DNA from: Novibacillus thermophilus
GTDB lineage: Bacteria; Bacillota; Bacilli; Thermoactinomycetales; Novibacillaceae
Direction of reading: 5' to 3'
NCBI RefSeq assembly: GCF_002005165.1
Contig: NZ_CP019699.1
Span: 2,604,001 to 2,668,000 of the forward strand
Length of the DNA: 64,000 nucleotides
Both the position numbers and the translations under genes were made by a program. This document shows positions 36,606 to 45,040 of the stretch, piece after piece. Every line of letters begins with the position of its first letter. Within the stretch, counting starts at the first letter, position 1. The notes beneath the pieces are model-generated. The model worked only from the letters and a program-made list of their open reading frames with translations. It had not been told where the DNA came from and did not search any database.

Positions 36606-37661
36606 ATGATGAGGGCATTGAAGCTTTACGGAAAACAGGATTTACGCTTTGAAGAAGCTCCTGAACCGGTCATTGAGAGGGGCAGTGACGTCATTGTCAA
36701 GGTAAAGGCGGTTGGAGTTTGCGGTTCGGACATTTCCCGATACGCAAAGCTGGGACCGTATGTGTCCGGCACGATATTCGGCCATGAATTCTCCGGCGAA
36801 GTCGCAGAGGTGGGGGGAGAAGTCAAACATGTGAAGGTCGGTGATCGCGTAGCGGGTTGTCCGGCGATTTGCTGTGGTCAATGTGAAAGTTGCCAGAAGG
36901 GCGAGCCGGCCCGATGCGAAAGCCTCCATGTGATCGGTGCTTTTCACCCCGGTGCTTATGCCGAATACGTCAAGTTGCCGGCAGAAAATGTGATTCCCAT
37001 TCCAGACAGTGTTGATTTTGATACGGCTGCGCTGGTCGAGCCATCGGCCGTTGTCGTACACGGATTTTATAAGACAAACATTCAACCGGGGGCGACCGTT
37101 GCGGTAGTCGGAAGTGGAAATATTGGCTTATTGGCTGTACAGTGGGCGAAAATCTTTGGAGCCCGTAAGGTCTTCGCCATTGATGTCGAAGGCGAGAGAC
37201 TGAAGGTCGCGAGAGACGTCGGAGCCGATGAGTGGATCAACCCTCAAGAGAAAGCGGCCCACGAACAGATAATGGAGTTGACGGACGGTCGGGGCGTTGA
37301 CCTCGCCGTCGAGTCGGCGGGGTCTCCCCTTACATCGGCCCAAGTGTTTGCACTGCCCCGCAAGGGAGGGGAAGTGCTGTTTTTAGGTATCCCGTACGCC
37401 GACGTTTCCATCGAGCGCTTTTATTTTGAGCGAATCGTCCGCAACGAATTGACGGTGTTAGGGTCGTGGAATGCCGTGTCTGCTCCTTTTCCGGGAAGGG
37501 AGTGGAGCACATCTATTCACTACATGAGTAGAGGGCACATTCGTGTAAACCCCCTTGTTTCACACCGATTGCCTTTACAGGAAGGGCCACATACGTTTGA
37601 CGACATAGTCAACGGTAAGGGTTCTTACAGAAAAGTCCTCTTCTACCCCGAAGCAAAATGA
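36606..37661 (+). CDS. gatD: Galactitol-1-phosphate 5-dehydrogenase-like protein
   Basis: 351 residues (the ATG at 36609 is an alternative). Zinc residues are in GVCGSDISRYAKLG and FGHEFSGEV; the Cys cluster is CCGQCESCQKGEPARC; the NAD motif is VVGSGNIGLLA. The C-terminal stretch NELTVLGSWNAVSAPFPGREW resembles GatD more than the first dehydrogenase does. Converts galactitol 1-phosphate to tagatose 6-phosphate in GatD enzymes. Last gene of the operon, followed by a strong hairpin. Confidence 0.82.
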   Translation: MMRALKLYGKQDLRFEEAPEPVIERGSDVIVKVKAVGVCGSDISRYAKLGPYVSGTIFGHEFSGEVAEVGGEVKHVKVGDRVAGCPAICCGQCESCQKGEPARCESLHVIGAFHPGAYAEYVKLPAENVIPIPDSVDFDTAALVEPSAVVVHGFYKTNIQPGATVAVVGSGNIGLLAVQWAKIFGARKVFAIDVEGERLKVARDVGADEWINPQEKAAHEQIMELTDGRGVDLAVESAGSPLTSAQVFALPRKGGEVLFLGIPYADVSIERFYFERIVRNELTVLGSWNAVSAPFPGREWSTSIHYMSRGHIRVNPLVSHRLPLQEGPHTFDDIVNGKGSYRKVLFYPEAK

Positions 37662-37677
37662 TCGGCCCGTCTGACTG

Positions 37678-37705
37678 AGAAAAGAGGGGGCCCCCCTCTT
37701 TTCTG
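37678..37705. terminator. Bidirectional terminator
   Basis: A 13-bp stem AGAAAAGAGGGGG / CCCCCTCTTTTCT between the convergent gatD-like and flavoprotein genes. Confidence 0.85.
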
Positions 37706-37709
37706 TCGC

Positions 37710-38270
37710 TTATTTAAAGTCGTGATCGACGTAACGTTCTTGGTTGAGTTCGCTGATGATGTTAATGGCCACTTTTGCACCGTCACCCGCTGTGATGATC
37801 GTGTGCATACTCACATCTGCAACGGTTCCGGCTCCCCAAATTCCTTTAATGGATGTTTCCCCTTTGTCGTCTAAGTCGAGGACCTTTTTGATCCGCGGCT
37901 CTGAACCAGGCTTGGTCGCAACGCCGATTTTTTCAGCTAAATCGACGGTTACCCCGGTAGCTAGGATGACGTACTTTGCTTCGTACGTACCGTTTTCGGT
38001 TTCAAGGCTAAATCCGCTGTCCGTTTTGACAATATTCGTCACTTCTTCCTGCTTTAGCTCCGCACCGAACTGTGTCGCTTGTTCTTGTCCGACGCGGATT
38101 AAGTCGGGGCCGTCGATATCTTTCACACCGTAGTGGTTTTGGATCCAGGCCCGTTTTGTCACGCTTTTGCCGTGGTCAAACATGATCGTTTTTTTCCCGG
38201 CTTTCGCTGCGAAAAGACCGGCGCTCGCTCCGGCTGGTCCAGCTCCAACGATGGCAATATCGTACCTCAC
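37710..38270 (-). CDS. Small thioredoxin-reductase-like flavoprotein
   Basis: 186 residues, GTG start. FAD-binding GxGxxG in IAIVGAGPAGASAGLFA and a second dinucleotide-type stretch ending GIWGAGTVADVSM. It lacks the CxxC redox motif and the separate NADPH domain of true thioredoxin reductases, so it is about half their length. Members of this shortened group are annotated as NAD(P)/FAD-dependent oxidoreductases; partner and substrate unknown. Confidence 0.75.
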   Translation of the reverse strand: MRYDIAIVGAGPAGASAGLFAAKAGKKTIMFDHGKSVTKRAWIQNHYGVKDIDGPDLIRVGQEQATQFGAELKQEEVTNIVKTDSGFSLETENGTYEAKYVILATGVTVDLAEKIGVATKPGSEPRIKKVLDLDDKGETSIKGIWGAGTVADVSMHTIITAGDGAKVAINIISELNQERYVDHDFK

Positions 38271-38419
38271 TCGCTACACCTCTATTTGTCATTTTGGTCT
38301 CTCAAATGTCATTATAGAACGTCAACAAGTAAACTGCAAAACGAAAGTCCAAAAAGAGTATCAACCCATCAACGCTTTTCGTCCAGGTGAAAGGTTTTCA
38401 GTTTACGTTCTTGTAGGTG

Positions 38420-38425
38420 TATAAT
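38420..38425 (+). promoter_or_regulatory. Candidate -10 of the amine oxidase gene
   Basis: TATAAT, 57 bp before the start; the -35 is not convincing (TTCAGT at 17 bp). Confidence 0.35.
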
Positions 38426-38481
38426 GGGATGAGAGCAAGCCTCGAACAGGTGTAAAAATGACATGAAGGGGAGGGGATCCG

Positions 38482-39624
38482 ATGGGGACGCATTACGATG
38501 TGATCGTAATCGGCGCCGGTTCGATGGGGATGTCTTCCGGTTACTACCTTGCGAAAAAAGGGGTTAAGACGTTACTGGTCGACGCTTTTGACCCTCCGCA
38601 TACGAATGGGAGTCACCACGGCGATACGCGCATTATTCGGCATGCTTATGGAGAGGGGAGAAAATACGTCCCTCTAGCTCTGAGAGCTCAGGAGCTGTGG
38701 GACGAATTGCAGAAAGAAACGAACCTCCCCATTTTCAAACAAACCGGCGTGTTGGGGTTTGGCCCCTCAGATTCAGCGTTTATCAAAGAAGCGATCGCAA
38801 GTGGGAGACAGTACGCATTGCCCCTGGAGCTCTTAAAGGCGGAAGAAGTAAGCAAACGCTGGCCCGGGGTCCGACTGCCTGAAGGTTTTCACGCGTGTTT
38901 TGAGCCAACTTCCGGGGTTTTGTTTAGTGAAAATTGTGTCAAGGCGTTTCGTCAACTTGCCCAGGAACACGGGGCGGCACTGTCCGTTCACACACTTGTC
39001 GAAGACATTGCCGTTAACCGTAATTTCGTTCAGATCGAGACAAGTAAAGGTGCCTATACTGCAGAGAAACTTATTGTCACTGCGGGAGCGTGGAACGGCC
39101 AAATCTTGTCCAAACTGAAACTCAATCTCTCTCTCCAACCAAAACGGCAAACGGTTGGATGGTTTGCATGCGACGAATCGCTGTACAATGACAGCGTCTT
39201 TCCGGCGTTTTTCGCCGATACCGGAACCGCCCAATATTACGGTTTTCCCAGTTTTAACGGCAGCGGATTGAAACTGGGGCGACACGATTACGGCCAGGTG
39301 ACAGACCCCGACCAGATCAACCGCCAGTTCGGCATATATCCAGAGGACGAGGGGCATATCCGTCGCTTCTTAGAGGTCTATATGCCGCAAGCGGCAGGGA
39401 CTTTAAAGCGGGGACGCGTATGCATGTACACCAAGACGCCGGATGACCATTTCATCGTAGACGTGCACCCGGCATACGACCATGTGGTGATGGCGGCCGG
39501 ATTTTCCGGTCACGGTTTTAAGTTTTCGAGTGTGATCGGAGAAGTCCTCAGCCAGCTGGCTGTGGATGGAAAAACAGAACATGACATCTCAATCTTTTCA
39601 GTGACGCGTCCGGCTCTGAAATAG
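38482..39624 (+). CDS. solA: Monomeric sarcosine oxidase / N-methyltryptophan oxidase family flavoenzyme
   Basis: 380 residues. Starts with the FAD-binding motif [21 protein letters not shown], followed by the family stretch [16 protein letters not shown]. The C-terminal [14 protein letters not shown] and [15 protein letters not shown] match SolA/MSOX. Oxidatively demethylates secondary amines with O2, releasing formaldehyde and H2O2. The covalent-FAD Cys is probably in the GRVCMYTKT segment. AGGGGAGGGG precedes the ATG. Confidence 0.88.
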   Translation: MGTHYDVIVIGAGSMGMSSGYYLAKKGVKTLLVDAFDPPHTNGSHHGDTRIIRHAYGEGRKYVPLALRAQELWDELQKETNLPIFKQTGVLGFGPSDSAFIKEAIASGRQYALPLELLKAEEVSKRWPGVRLPEGFHACFEPTSGVLFSENCVKAFRQLAQEHGAALSVHTLVEDIAVNRNFVQIETSKGAYTAEKLIVTAGAWNGQILSKLKLNLSLQPKRQTVGWFACDESLYNDSVFPAFFADTGTAQYYGFPSFNGSGLKLGRHDYGQVTDPDQINRQFGIYPEDEGHIRRFLEVYMPQAAGTLKRGRVCMYTKTPDDHFIVDVHPAYDHVVMAAGFSGHGFKFSSVIGEVLSQLAVDGKTEHDISIFSVTRPALK

Positions 39625-39688
39625 GCCGAATAACCACAAAATTAGGTGGGTTCCATGTCCAATTTGTGTGCGAGAGGGGGAATTTTTC

Positions 39689-40207
39689 ATGGCGAAAGTT
39701 GAAGTGGTCAAAGGGGATATAACAAAAATCGAAGTGGATGCGGTCGTCAACGCGGCAAATGAACAGCTTGCCGGGGGTGGCGGTGTAGACGGCGCCATAC
39801 ACCGAGCAGGGGGTCCCGCGATTATGGCTGAATGCCGAAAAATTGGTCGATGTCCTACTGGAGAGTCTGTCATCACGACAGCCGGTCATCTTCCGGCCAA
39901 AAACGTGATCCACACGGTCGGCCCTGTATGGAGAGGCGGCAAACAGGGAGAGCGAGAGCTACTCACCAGCTGCTATCACAAATCGTTACAGCTCGCCCTC
40001 GAACACGAATTGTACACGATCGCATTTCCGAATATTAGTACTGGCGTGTACGGGTACCCGAAACGAGAAGCAGCTGACGTCGCCATTCAGGCTGTAAACC
40101 ATTTTGTAGAACGAAATGAACGGATCAAAAAAGTGTTGTTCGTCTGTTTTGACGATGAGAATTATCAGATATACAAAGAAAAACTTGAGAATATGACGAG
40201 TGAATAA
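39689..40207 (+). CDS. Macrodomain protein (O-acetyl-ADP-ribose deacetylase type)
   Basis: 172 residues from the ATG at 39689 behind GAGAGGGGG. Single macro domain: [34 protein letters not shown] and [16 protein letters not shown] form the ADP-ribose pocket as in YmdB/MacroD enzymes. Removes ADP-ribose or the acetyl group from acetyl-ADP-ribose. A terminator follows. Confidence 0.92.
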   Translation: MAKVEVVKGDITKIEVDAVVNAANEQLAGGGGVDGAIHRAGGPAIMAECRKIGRCPTGESVITTAGHLPAKNVIHTVGPVWRGGKQGERELLTSCYHKSLQLALEHELYTIAFPNISTGVYGYPKREAADVAIQAVNHFVERNERIKKVLFVCFDDENYQIYKEKLENMTSE

Positions 40208-40236
40208 AGAGAGGACCCTACAACTGAATGAGTGGT

Positions 40237-40261
40237 CTCTGCAATTCTGCAGAGGGTTTTT
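40237..40261 (+). terminator. Rho-independent terminator
   Basis: CTCTGCA ATTC TGCAGAG then GGTTTTT, downstream of the macrodomain gene. Confidence 0.85.
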
Positions 40262-40421
40262 GTGTGGGCATGATGAAGTGGAAGTGTAACAAAAGCCGTT
40301 CGCTGGATTGAGAAAGTGTGCCATCGCGTATGTTGAACGGCTGGTAAGTTGGTAAGAATGGGTTACATTTACATTGAAATACGGTAAAATTTAAATAGAA
40401 TAAGAGGGTTGGAGGAGGAGT

Positions 40422-40665
40422 ATGATTGGACGTCACGCCATTTCAAAGCGCACGCGCTGATAGGGTCACTGACGGTTTTTGTCTCAGGTTGAATGAGAAA
40501 CATGGAGCGTTCCTCGCCCATGGAAGCTTTTTTGGACTGGAAGGACTTGTACGGATCGGTTACGCTTGTGTTACAGAAGTGTTCAGGAATGGGTTGAACG
40601 TGTTGTCCGACAATTTGAGAGAACTGGAGGAAAGAAGCAATGCCTGCGCCTACATATCCAATTGA
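40422..40665 (+). pseudogene. Remnant of a class I/II aminotransferase
   Basis: From 40426 the frame reads DGFCLRLNEKHGAFLAHGS, then FFGLEGLVRIGYACVTEV and NGLNVLSDNLREL, the C-terminal end of fold-type I aminotransferases. The PLP lysine and the rest are missing. A good GGAGGAGGAG site and an ATG (40422) lie just upstream but in another frame, giving only 12 codons. An internal deletion of the gene seems likely. The remnant overlaps the start of the next gene. Confidence 0.55.
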
Positions 40666-41896
40666 GAAAGTGAGAAATATGTTTCCTGCTTTAAAGCGAA
40701 CCGTGAACGAACTTCCAGTCGCATACTTTGACGGCCCGGGCGGATCTCAAGTGGCAGGACCCGTGATACGGGCTGTATCTGAATACATGCAAAAAGGTGT
40801 CGCTAATCTGGGCGGTACATATGTGACAAGTCGCGAAACGAGGCAAATTGTCGAGAGGGCAAGAGCGTCGTCAGCGGCATTGCTCGGTTCGGATTGTGAA
40901 AACATTGCATTTGGGGCCAACATGACCACCTTGGCGTTCCGGATCGCCCGCGCTTTGTCCCGTGAATGGAGAGAAGGAAAAGGGAACATCGTCGTGACCG
41001 AACTGGACCATCACGCCAATGTCGATCCCTGGAAGACAGCAGCAGAAGAAAAGGGATTGGACGTCCGGACGATCCAATTGAATCCAGATACGTTGACCCT
41101 TGACGACGGCAAGGTAGACGAAGTTATCGATGAACAGACAGAACTCGTCGCCATCGGTCTTGCGTCCAATGTGGTCGGGACGATCAACGACGTCTGCCGA
41201 GTGGTTCAAAGAGCGAAGGAAGTCGATGCCCTTGCCGTCATCGACGGCGTTCACGCCGTGCCACACTTTTTGGTAGATTTTAAACAGCTCGAGGCAGATA
41301 TTTTGTTTTGCTCTGCCTACAAGTTTTTTGGACCGCACGTCGGAATCGTCGCCGTTAAACGCGACTTATTGGAACGCTTAAAAATGTATAAATTGAAACC
41401 GCACCCGGGGGGTGTACCGGAAAAGTTGGAAACGGGGACGATTAACTTTGAAGGGCTCGTCGGTGTGACAGAGGCTGTGCACTTCATAGCTGGATTTGGC
41501 ACGGGACAGTCTTTGAGGGAACGCATCGCAGACGGTTATAAGAACATCGAGACGCATGAAAAGGCGCTTGCCGATAGATTGCGGGCAGGCCTCGCCGACA
41601 TTGAGGGCGTGACACTGTATCAGGCACCGGACCCGATACCGAAAACACCAACCGTCGCTTTTCGTGTAACGGGCGTTCATCCAGTTGAGGTTTGTCACCG
41701 AATGGCAGAGCAGGCGATCCACATCGAAAGCGGAAACTTTTATGCCATGACTCTCATTGACAGGCTCGGCTTTTCTGAAAGTGGTGGATTAATCCGCGCC
41801 GGGCTTGCACCATACAACACGGAGGAAGAGATTGACCGGTTGATTGACAGTGTTTGTTCCCTTTCACACAATTCAAGCGTTGAAAAGATAAAGTAA
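40640..41896 (+). CDS. Cysteine-desulfurase-like PLP protein lacking the catalytic cysteine
   Basis: 418 residues, SD GGAGGAAAG before the ATG. Class V aminotransferase fold with PLP lysine in FCSAYKFFGPHVG and the His-Ala motif TELDHHANVDPW. In SufS the C-terminal active-site loop has Cys; here the corresponding segment is SGNFYAMTLIDRLG, as in the VC1184 subgroup. So sulfur transfer from cysteine is doubtful; the substrate is unknown. Downstream hairpin shared with the opposite catalase gene. Confidence 0.8.
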   Translation: MPAPTYPIEKVRNMFPALKRTVNELPVAYFDGPGGSQVAGPVIRAVSEYMQKGVANLGGTYVTSRETRQIVERARASSAALLGSDCENIAFGANMTTLAFRIARALSREWREGKGNIVVTELDHHANVDPWKTAAEEKGLDVRTIQLNPDTLTLDDGKVDEVIDEQTELVAIGLASNVVGTINDVCRVVQRAKEVDALAVIDGVHAVPHFLVDFKQLEADILFCSAYKFFGPHVGIVAVKRDLLERLKMYKLKPHPGGVPEKLETGTINFEGLVGVTEAVHFIAGFGTGQSLRERIADGYKNIETHEKALADRLRAGLADIEGVTLYQAPDPIPKTPTVAFRVTGVHPVEVCHRMAEQAIHIESGNFYAMTLIDRLGFSESGGLIRAGLAPYNTEEEIDRLIDSVCSLSHNSSVEKIK

Positions 41897-41923
41897 GGGG
41901 TGTTCGAAAAGCGAACACCCCTT
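41895..41923. terminator. Bidirectional terminator
   Basis: A 12-bp stem AAGGGGTGTTCG / CGAACACCCCTT with a 5-nt loop between convergent genes; U-rich bases follow on the - strand side. Confidence 0.88.
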
Positions 41924-41934
41924 AAACACGCCTA

Positions 41935-42825
41935 TTACATATTTTTTAACAATTTTTGGGCGATTTCGTACAGGTCTTCCGGATTGACGCCCGGGGCATA
42001 AGATTCGGGCTGCTCTTCCATCTCCAAAACCGGGCCGCCTTCGGGGAGAGAATCCGAGACGACTAATTCTTTTCCGTCATCTGGATGTGTTCCGTTCCAG
42101 ATTGCCTTCACATCTTTGTAGTCATCGAGGCTAAAGCGGTACAACGTGCGGTGCATGCCTTTTTCTTCAAACTTTCTCGCTTCTGGGAACTTGTTGTTGT
42201 CGATGTCAGGGATCGGCAACATTTTTTTAATTTCGACGCCTGTCAATGTTTCAAGGGCTTTGGCGTAGGCAAGGGCGTGTGTACCGCCTCGTACCAAAAG
42301 ATAGCCAACCATTTCCCGGGCAACCGGGTTGTCCGTCATTTGATATACGCGCATTTTCTGAGTGCGGGCACCGACTTCCAAGAAGAAGTTGTGCAACAGG
42401 TCCAACACGAGGTTTCCGCTGTTAAACACGTAATCGCCTTGCCACGGTTGCCCCATCGAGTTTCCAACGAGGGTGGCTTGTCCAGTCGCAATAAAGTGAT
42501 GGGTGTTTCGAGCGTCTTTAGCCGCTTTAAACGGGGTTTCGTGTGGCGGTTTGTTCGGTGCAGCTTTTTCCAACAGAGCGTTGACAGTCGCGGAAACGAG
42601 CTCTATATGTCCTAACTCTTCAGCAGAGATATTGGCAATCAGGTCGTAGTAGGGCTTCAGCTTTTTCTTTTCCCTGAAATTAAAGGATTGATACATGTAG
42701 TTCATCAGGGTGCTCATTTCACCGAAACGGCCTCCGAGCAACTCTTGAACTGCCGATGCGGCATTAGGATCTCCCTCCTTCGGTTTCGGCAGTTCAATCT
42801 GCAGCTTGTCCACGCGCAGGAACAT
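41935..42825 (-). CDS. Manganese catalase
   Basis: About 296 residues from the ATG at 42825, which follows GGAGGG; the frame opens further upstream at 42861. The dinuclear manganese ligands lie in a ferritin-like helical bundle: the first helix GRFGEMSTLMNYMYQSF, the second ISAEELGHIELV, the third FFLEVGARTQKM and the fourth RGGTHALAYA. Decomposes H2O2 without haem. The strong promoter contains a Fur/PerR-like box, so peroxide or metal control is expected. Confidence 0.93.
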   Translation of the reverse strand: MFLRVDKLQIELPKPKEGDPNAASAVQELLGGRFGEMSTLMNYMYQSFNFREKKKLKPYYDLIANISAEELGHIELVSATVNALLEKAAPNKPPHETPFKAAKDARNTHHFIATGQATLVGNSMGQPWQGDYVFNSGNLVLDLLHNFFLEVGARTQKMRVYQMTDNPVAREMVGYLLVRGGTHALAYAKALETLTGVEIKKMLPIPDIDNNKFPEARKFEEKGMHRTLYRFSLDDYKDVKAIWNGTHPDDGKELVVSDSLPEGGPVLEMEEQPESYAPGVNPEDLYEIAQKLLKNM

Positions 42826-42865
42826 ACGATGCATCCCTCCATGAATAATTGTTTGAGACAACCCT

Positions 42866-42894
42866 ATTATGACTGATAATTAGAATCATGTCAA
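42866..42894 (-). promoter_or_regulatory. Promoter and Fur/PerR-like operator of the Mn-catalase gene
   Basis: On the - strand TTGACA (42894-42889), a 17-bp spacer, CATAAT (42871-42866). TGATAATTAGAATCA at 42874-42888 fills the spacer and matches the 7-1-7 Fur-family box TGATAATNATTATCA at 12 of 14 defined positions. A repressor there would block RNA polymerase. PerR is the most sensible candidate for a catalase. Confidence 0.7.
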
Positions 42895-43105
42895 CACGAT
42901 AACCGTTATAAAAAACTAAAAATTACAATAAAACGCTTTTATAAGTTTACAATTACAAAGGCATTGGGAACGACGCGAGTGAAATTTTTGAACCCGTAAA
43001 GGCCTATCGTCATAAAATGTCGGGAGACCGGGTTCATGTCGGCGATCGTGCTTCACTATCTCACGACTCGGCAACGAAATTTTCATCTTCAAAGGAGTCC
43101 CTACG
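42895..43105 (+). other. Leader region upstream of the TSUP permease
   Basis: Holds an 8-bp perfect inverted repeat TGAACCCG (42989-42996) / CGGGTTCA (43029-43036) with further short internal stems, then AAAGGAG before the start at 43106. No known riboswitch was matched by eye. Confidence 0.35.
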
Positions 43106-43990
43106 ATGCAAAAACTGTTGATTTTAGCATTGGCCGGTTTTGTGGCGCAATTAGTTGACGGTTCTCTCGGCATGGCTTACGGTGTGACCTCGACATCACT
43201 GCTTCTCCTTTTGGGTATTGCTCCAGCCGTCGCTTCGGCTTCTGTTCATATGGCCGAGGTGGTGACAACAGCTGCGTCAGGCATCTCCCACATGCGTTTC
43301 GGAAATGTGGATAGGATATTGGTGAGACGATTGATCTTGCCGGGATCGGCAGGTGCTTTTATCGGGGCGTGTTTTCTCAGCAGTTTGCCTGGCGACGTCA
43401 TTAAACCGTACATCGCAATATTTCTGTTTCTGCTGGGGATTTATGTCATGTGGCGATTTCTTTTTAACAGAAGACATGCTGTCCATCAACCGAACACGTC
43501 CCCAAAATTTCTCTTCCCTTTAGGGTTGTCGGCCGGTTTCCTGGACGCAACGGGGGGAGGGGGATGGGGGCCGCTATCCACGCCAATCTTAATGAGCCGC
43601 CACGGAATGGAGACGCGGAAAGTGATCGGTTCGGTGGATACAAGTGAGTTTTTTATTGCGGTTTCCGCGACACTGGGGTTCCTCATTTCCCTCGGTTGGT
43701 CAAATGTCAGCTGGACGTGGGTCGTCGCCCTGATGATCGGCGGCATTGTTGCCGCTCCGATTGCCGCGTGGCTCGTGAGGGTGATTCCCTCTCATTTGCT
43801 CGGGGTGACAGTGGGGGGCATGATCATCTTCACAAACACCCAAACGTTACTGACGGGTTTTTCATTCATTCCGTCAACGTGGCATACTGTTATTTATGTC
43901 TTTGTCGTTTTATGTTGGGGCGGCGCCATCGGTTTGGCTGTCTACCGGTACCGTAAAGGCTACTATCAGGAATCGTCATCTCACCGATGA
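43106..43990 (+). CDS. TSUP (TauE/SafE) family permease
   Basis: 294 residues with about eight membrane segments. The TauE signatures are LVDGSLGMAYGVTSTSLLLL in the first helix and LSAGFLDATGGGGWGPLSTP in the middle, the typical duplicated glycine-rich motifs. Family members export sulfite, sulfonates or other anions. Substrate not readable here. AAAGGAG precedes the ATG. Confidence 0.88.
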   Translation: MQKLLILALAGFVAQLVDGSLGMAYGVTSTSLLLLLGIAPAVASASVHMAEVVTTAASGISHMRFGNVDRILVRRLILPGSAGAFIGACFLSSLPGDVIKPYIAIFLFLLGIYVMWRFLFNRRHAVHQPNTSPKFLFPLGLSAGFLDATGGGGWGPLSTPILMSRHGMETRKVIGSVDTSEFFIAVSATLGFLISLGWSNVSWTWVVALMIGGIVAAPIAAWLVRVIPSHLLGVTVGGMIIFTNTQTLLTGFSFIPSTWHTVIYVFVVLCWGGAIGLAVYRYRKGYYQESSSHR

Positions 43991-44004
43991 AAGCGACACT
44001 TATG

Positions 44005-44562
44005 TTATCGAGATTTTGGGGTGCCTATCCACTCTTGTCGGAGCATGCTGTACAAATTGTGATCCACGTATCGGTCGTACAACCATTCCGTTTCGCGACA
44101 GACCCCTTCCAGGGTAAAGCCGAGGCGTTCTGGGATGGCGCAGCTGGCCCGGTTTTGGACGGCACAGCGAATTTCGATGCGGTGGAGCGTCAATTCGTTA
44201 AAAGCATAGTCCGTTAACGCCTTGACGGCTTTCGTCATGAGGCCTTGTCCGCGGTATTTTTCCCCAAGCCAATATCCGAGACTCGTGCGGCGGTTGTACC
44301 AGTCGAAAAAGTGGTACCCGATGGACCCGACCAGCTCGCCACAGTGCCAAATGCCGCACTGGAAGCCGTTATTCTCCGCATACTGCTGAAGACCGGAGCG
44401 AATAAATTGAAGTGTGTGTTCGACAGTGTGCGTGCGGTCGACCCAAGGGAGCCACTGCCTTAGCGAGGCTCGGTTGGCGTTTGTCAATTCAAACAGCGCG
44501 TGAGCATGTTTCTCCTGCAAAAGACGCAATTCCGTTTTTGAATCAATCGGATAATGAAACAC
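44005..44562 (-). CDS. GNAT acetyltransferase (RimJ/RimL/YdaF-like)
   Basis: About 186 residues from the GTG at 44562 (VFHYPIDSKTELRLLQ), which matches the usual N-terminus of YdaF-like proteins and sits about 9 bp after AAGGATGA; an ATG at 44574 is an alternative, and the open frame reaches 44706. The acetyl-CoA site is GYWLGEKYRGQGLMTKAVKA, then RIEIRCAVQNRASCAIPERLGF. Acetylates N-terminal or small-molecule amines; the target is unknown. Confidence 0.85.
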   Translation of the reverse strand: MFHYPIDSKTELRLLQEKHAHALFELTNANRASLRQWLPWVDRTHTVEHTLQFIRSGLQQYAENNGFQCGIWHCGELVGSIGYHFFDWYNRRTSLGYWLGEKYRGQGLMTKAVKALTDYAFNELTLHRIEIRCAVQNRASCAIPERLGFTLEGVCRETEWLYDRYVDHNLYSMLRQEWIGTPKSR

Positions 44563-44706
44563 GGGCTGTCTCATCCTTTCAACACTGTACAAGGCGCACA
44601 CAAAAGCTGTTGGCGGTATTATATCCCCTTGAATGAACAAAATCACGTCCTTTAATTTTAAGACTAAATACTTCGTTTTCAAAATGGAAGGGGGGTTGGC
44701 GTACAA

Positions 44707-44940
44707 ACCCCTCTGATGAGCTTAAGAAAGACGATTGGCAAGTCGAGGACAGCCAGTCCTCCCACCAAACGCTGTTAAGTTTCGCTTTAGACATCCCCAC
44801 GCCTTTCCAATCAAAACGCGATCCCCAACCGTTTTCATCTTCGCGAACGCACTTTCCAAACCAATAGAGGAAAGCTCCCTTAGCCTTGCGCGTTCAGGGA
44901 ACTAGTCAGTTCGTACTCAGGATCAAACGGGTACACGTTT
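44707..44940. other. Intergenic stretch, no gene seen
   Basis: No supported gene, RNA or terminator. A weak open frame on the - strand (to 44800) has no recognisable protein features. Confidence 0.4.
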
Positions 44941-45022
44941 TGTTGTGCATACATTGTCAAAACCATTTGTTGCACAACATGTATATTCAGGTTAAAATAA
45001 ATTTAAAACCTGTATATACAGG
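44941..45022 (+). promoter_or_regulatory. Trehalose operon promoter with two TreR-like operators
   Basis: TTGCAC (44970-44975), a 17-bp spacer, TAAAAT (44993-44998). Operator 1, CATGTATATTCAGG (44978-44991), lies in the spacer. Operator 2, the perfect palindrome CCTGTATATACAGG (45009-45022), lies just downstream of the start point; they are 31 bp apart, about three helical turns. They resemble the TGTATATACA core of Bacillus TreR sites. A 9-bp inverted repeat TGTTGTGCA / TGCACAACA (44941-44949, 44971-44979) overlaps the -35 and may be a further site. Confidence 0.75.
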
Positions 45023-45040
45023 TAGAACGGAGGTAAAGGG

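Noticed and set aside
44579..44800. 73-residue open frame on the - strand upstream of the GNAT gene
   Set aside because: Overlaps the GNAT upstream region, no domain and no homology that I can recognise.
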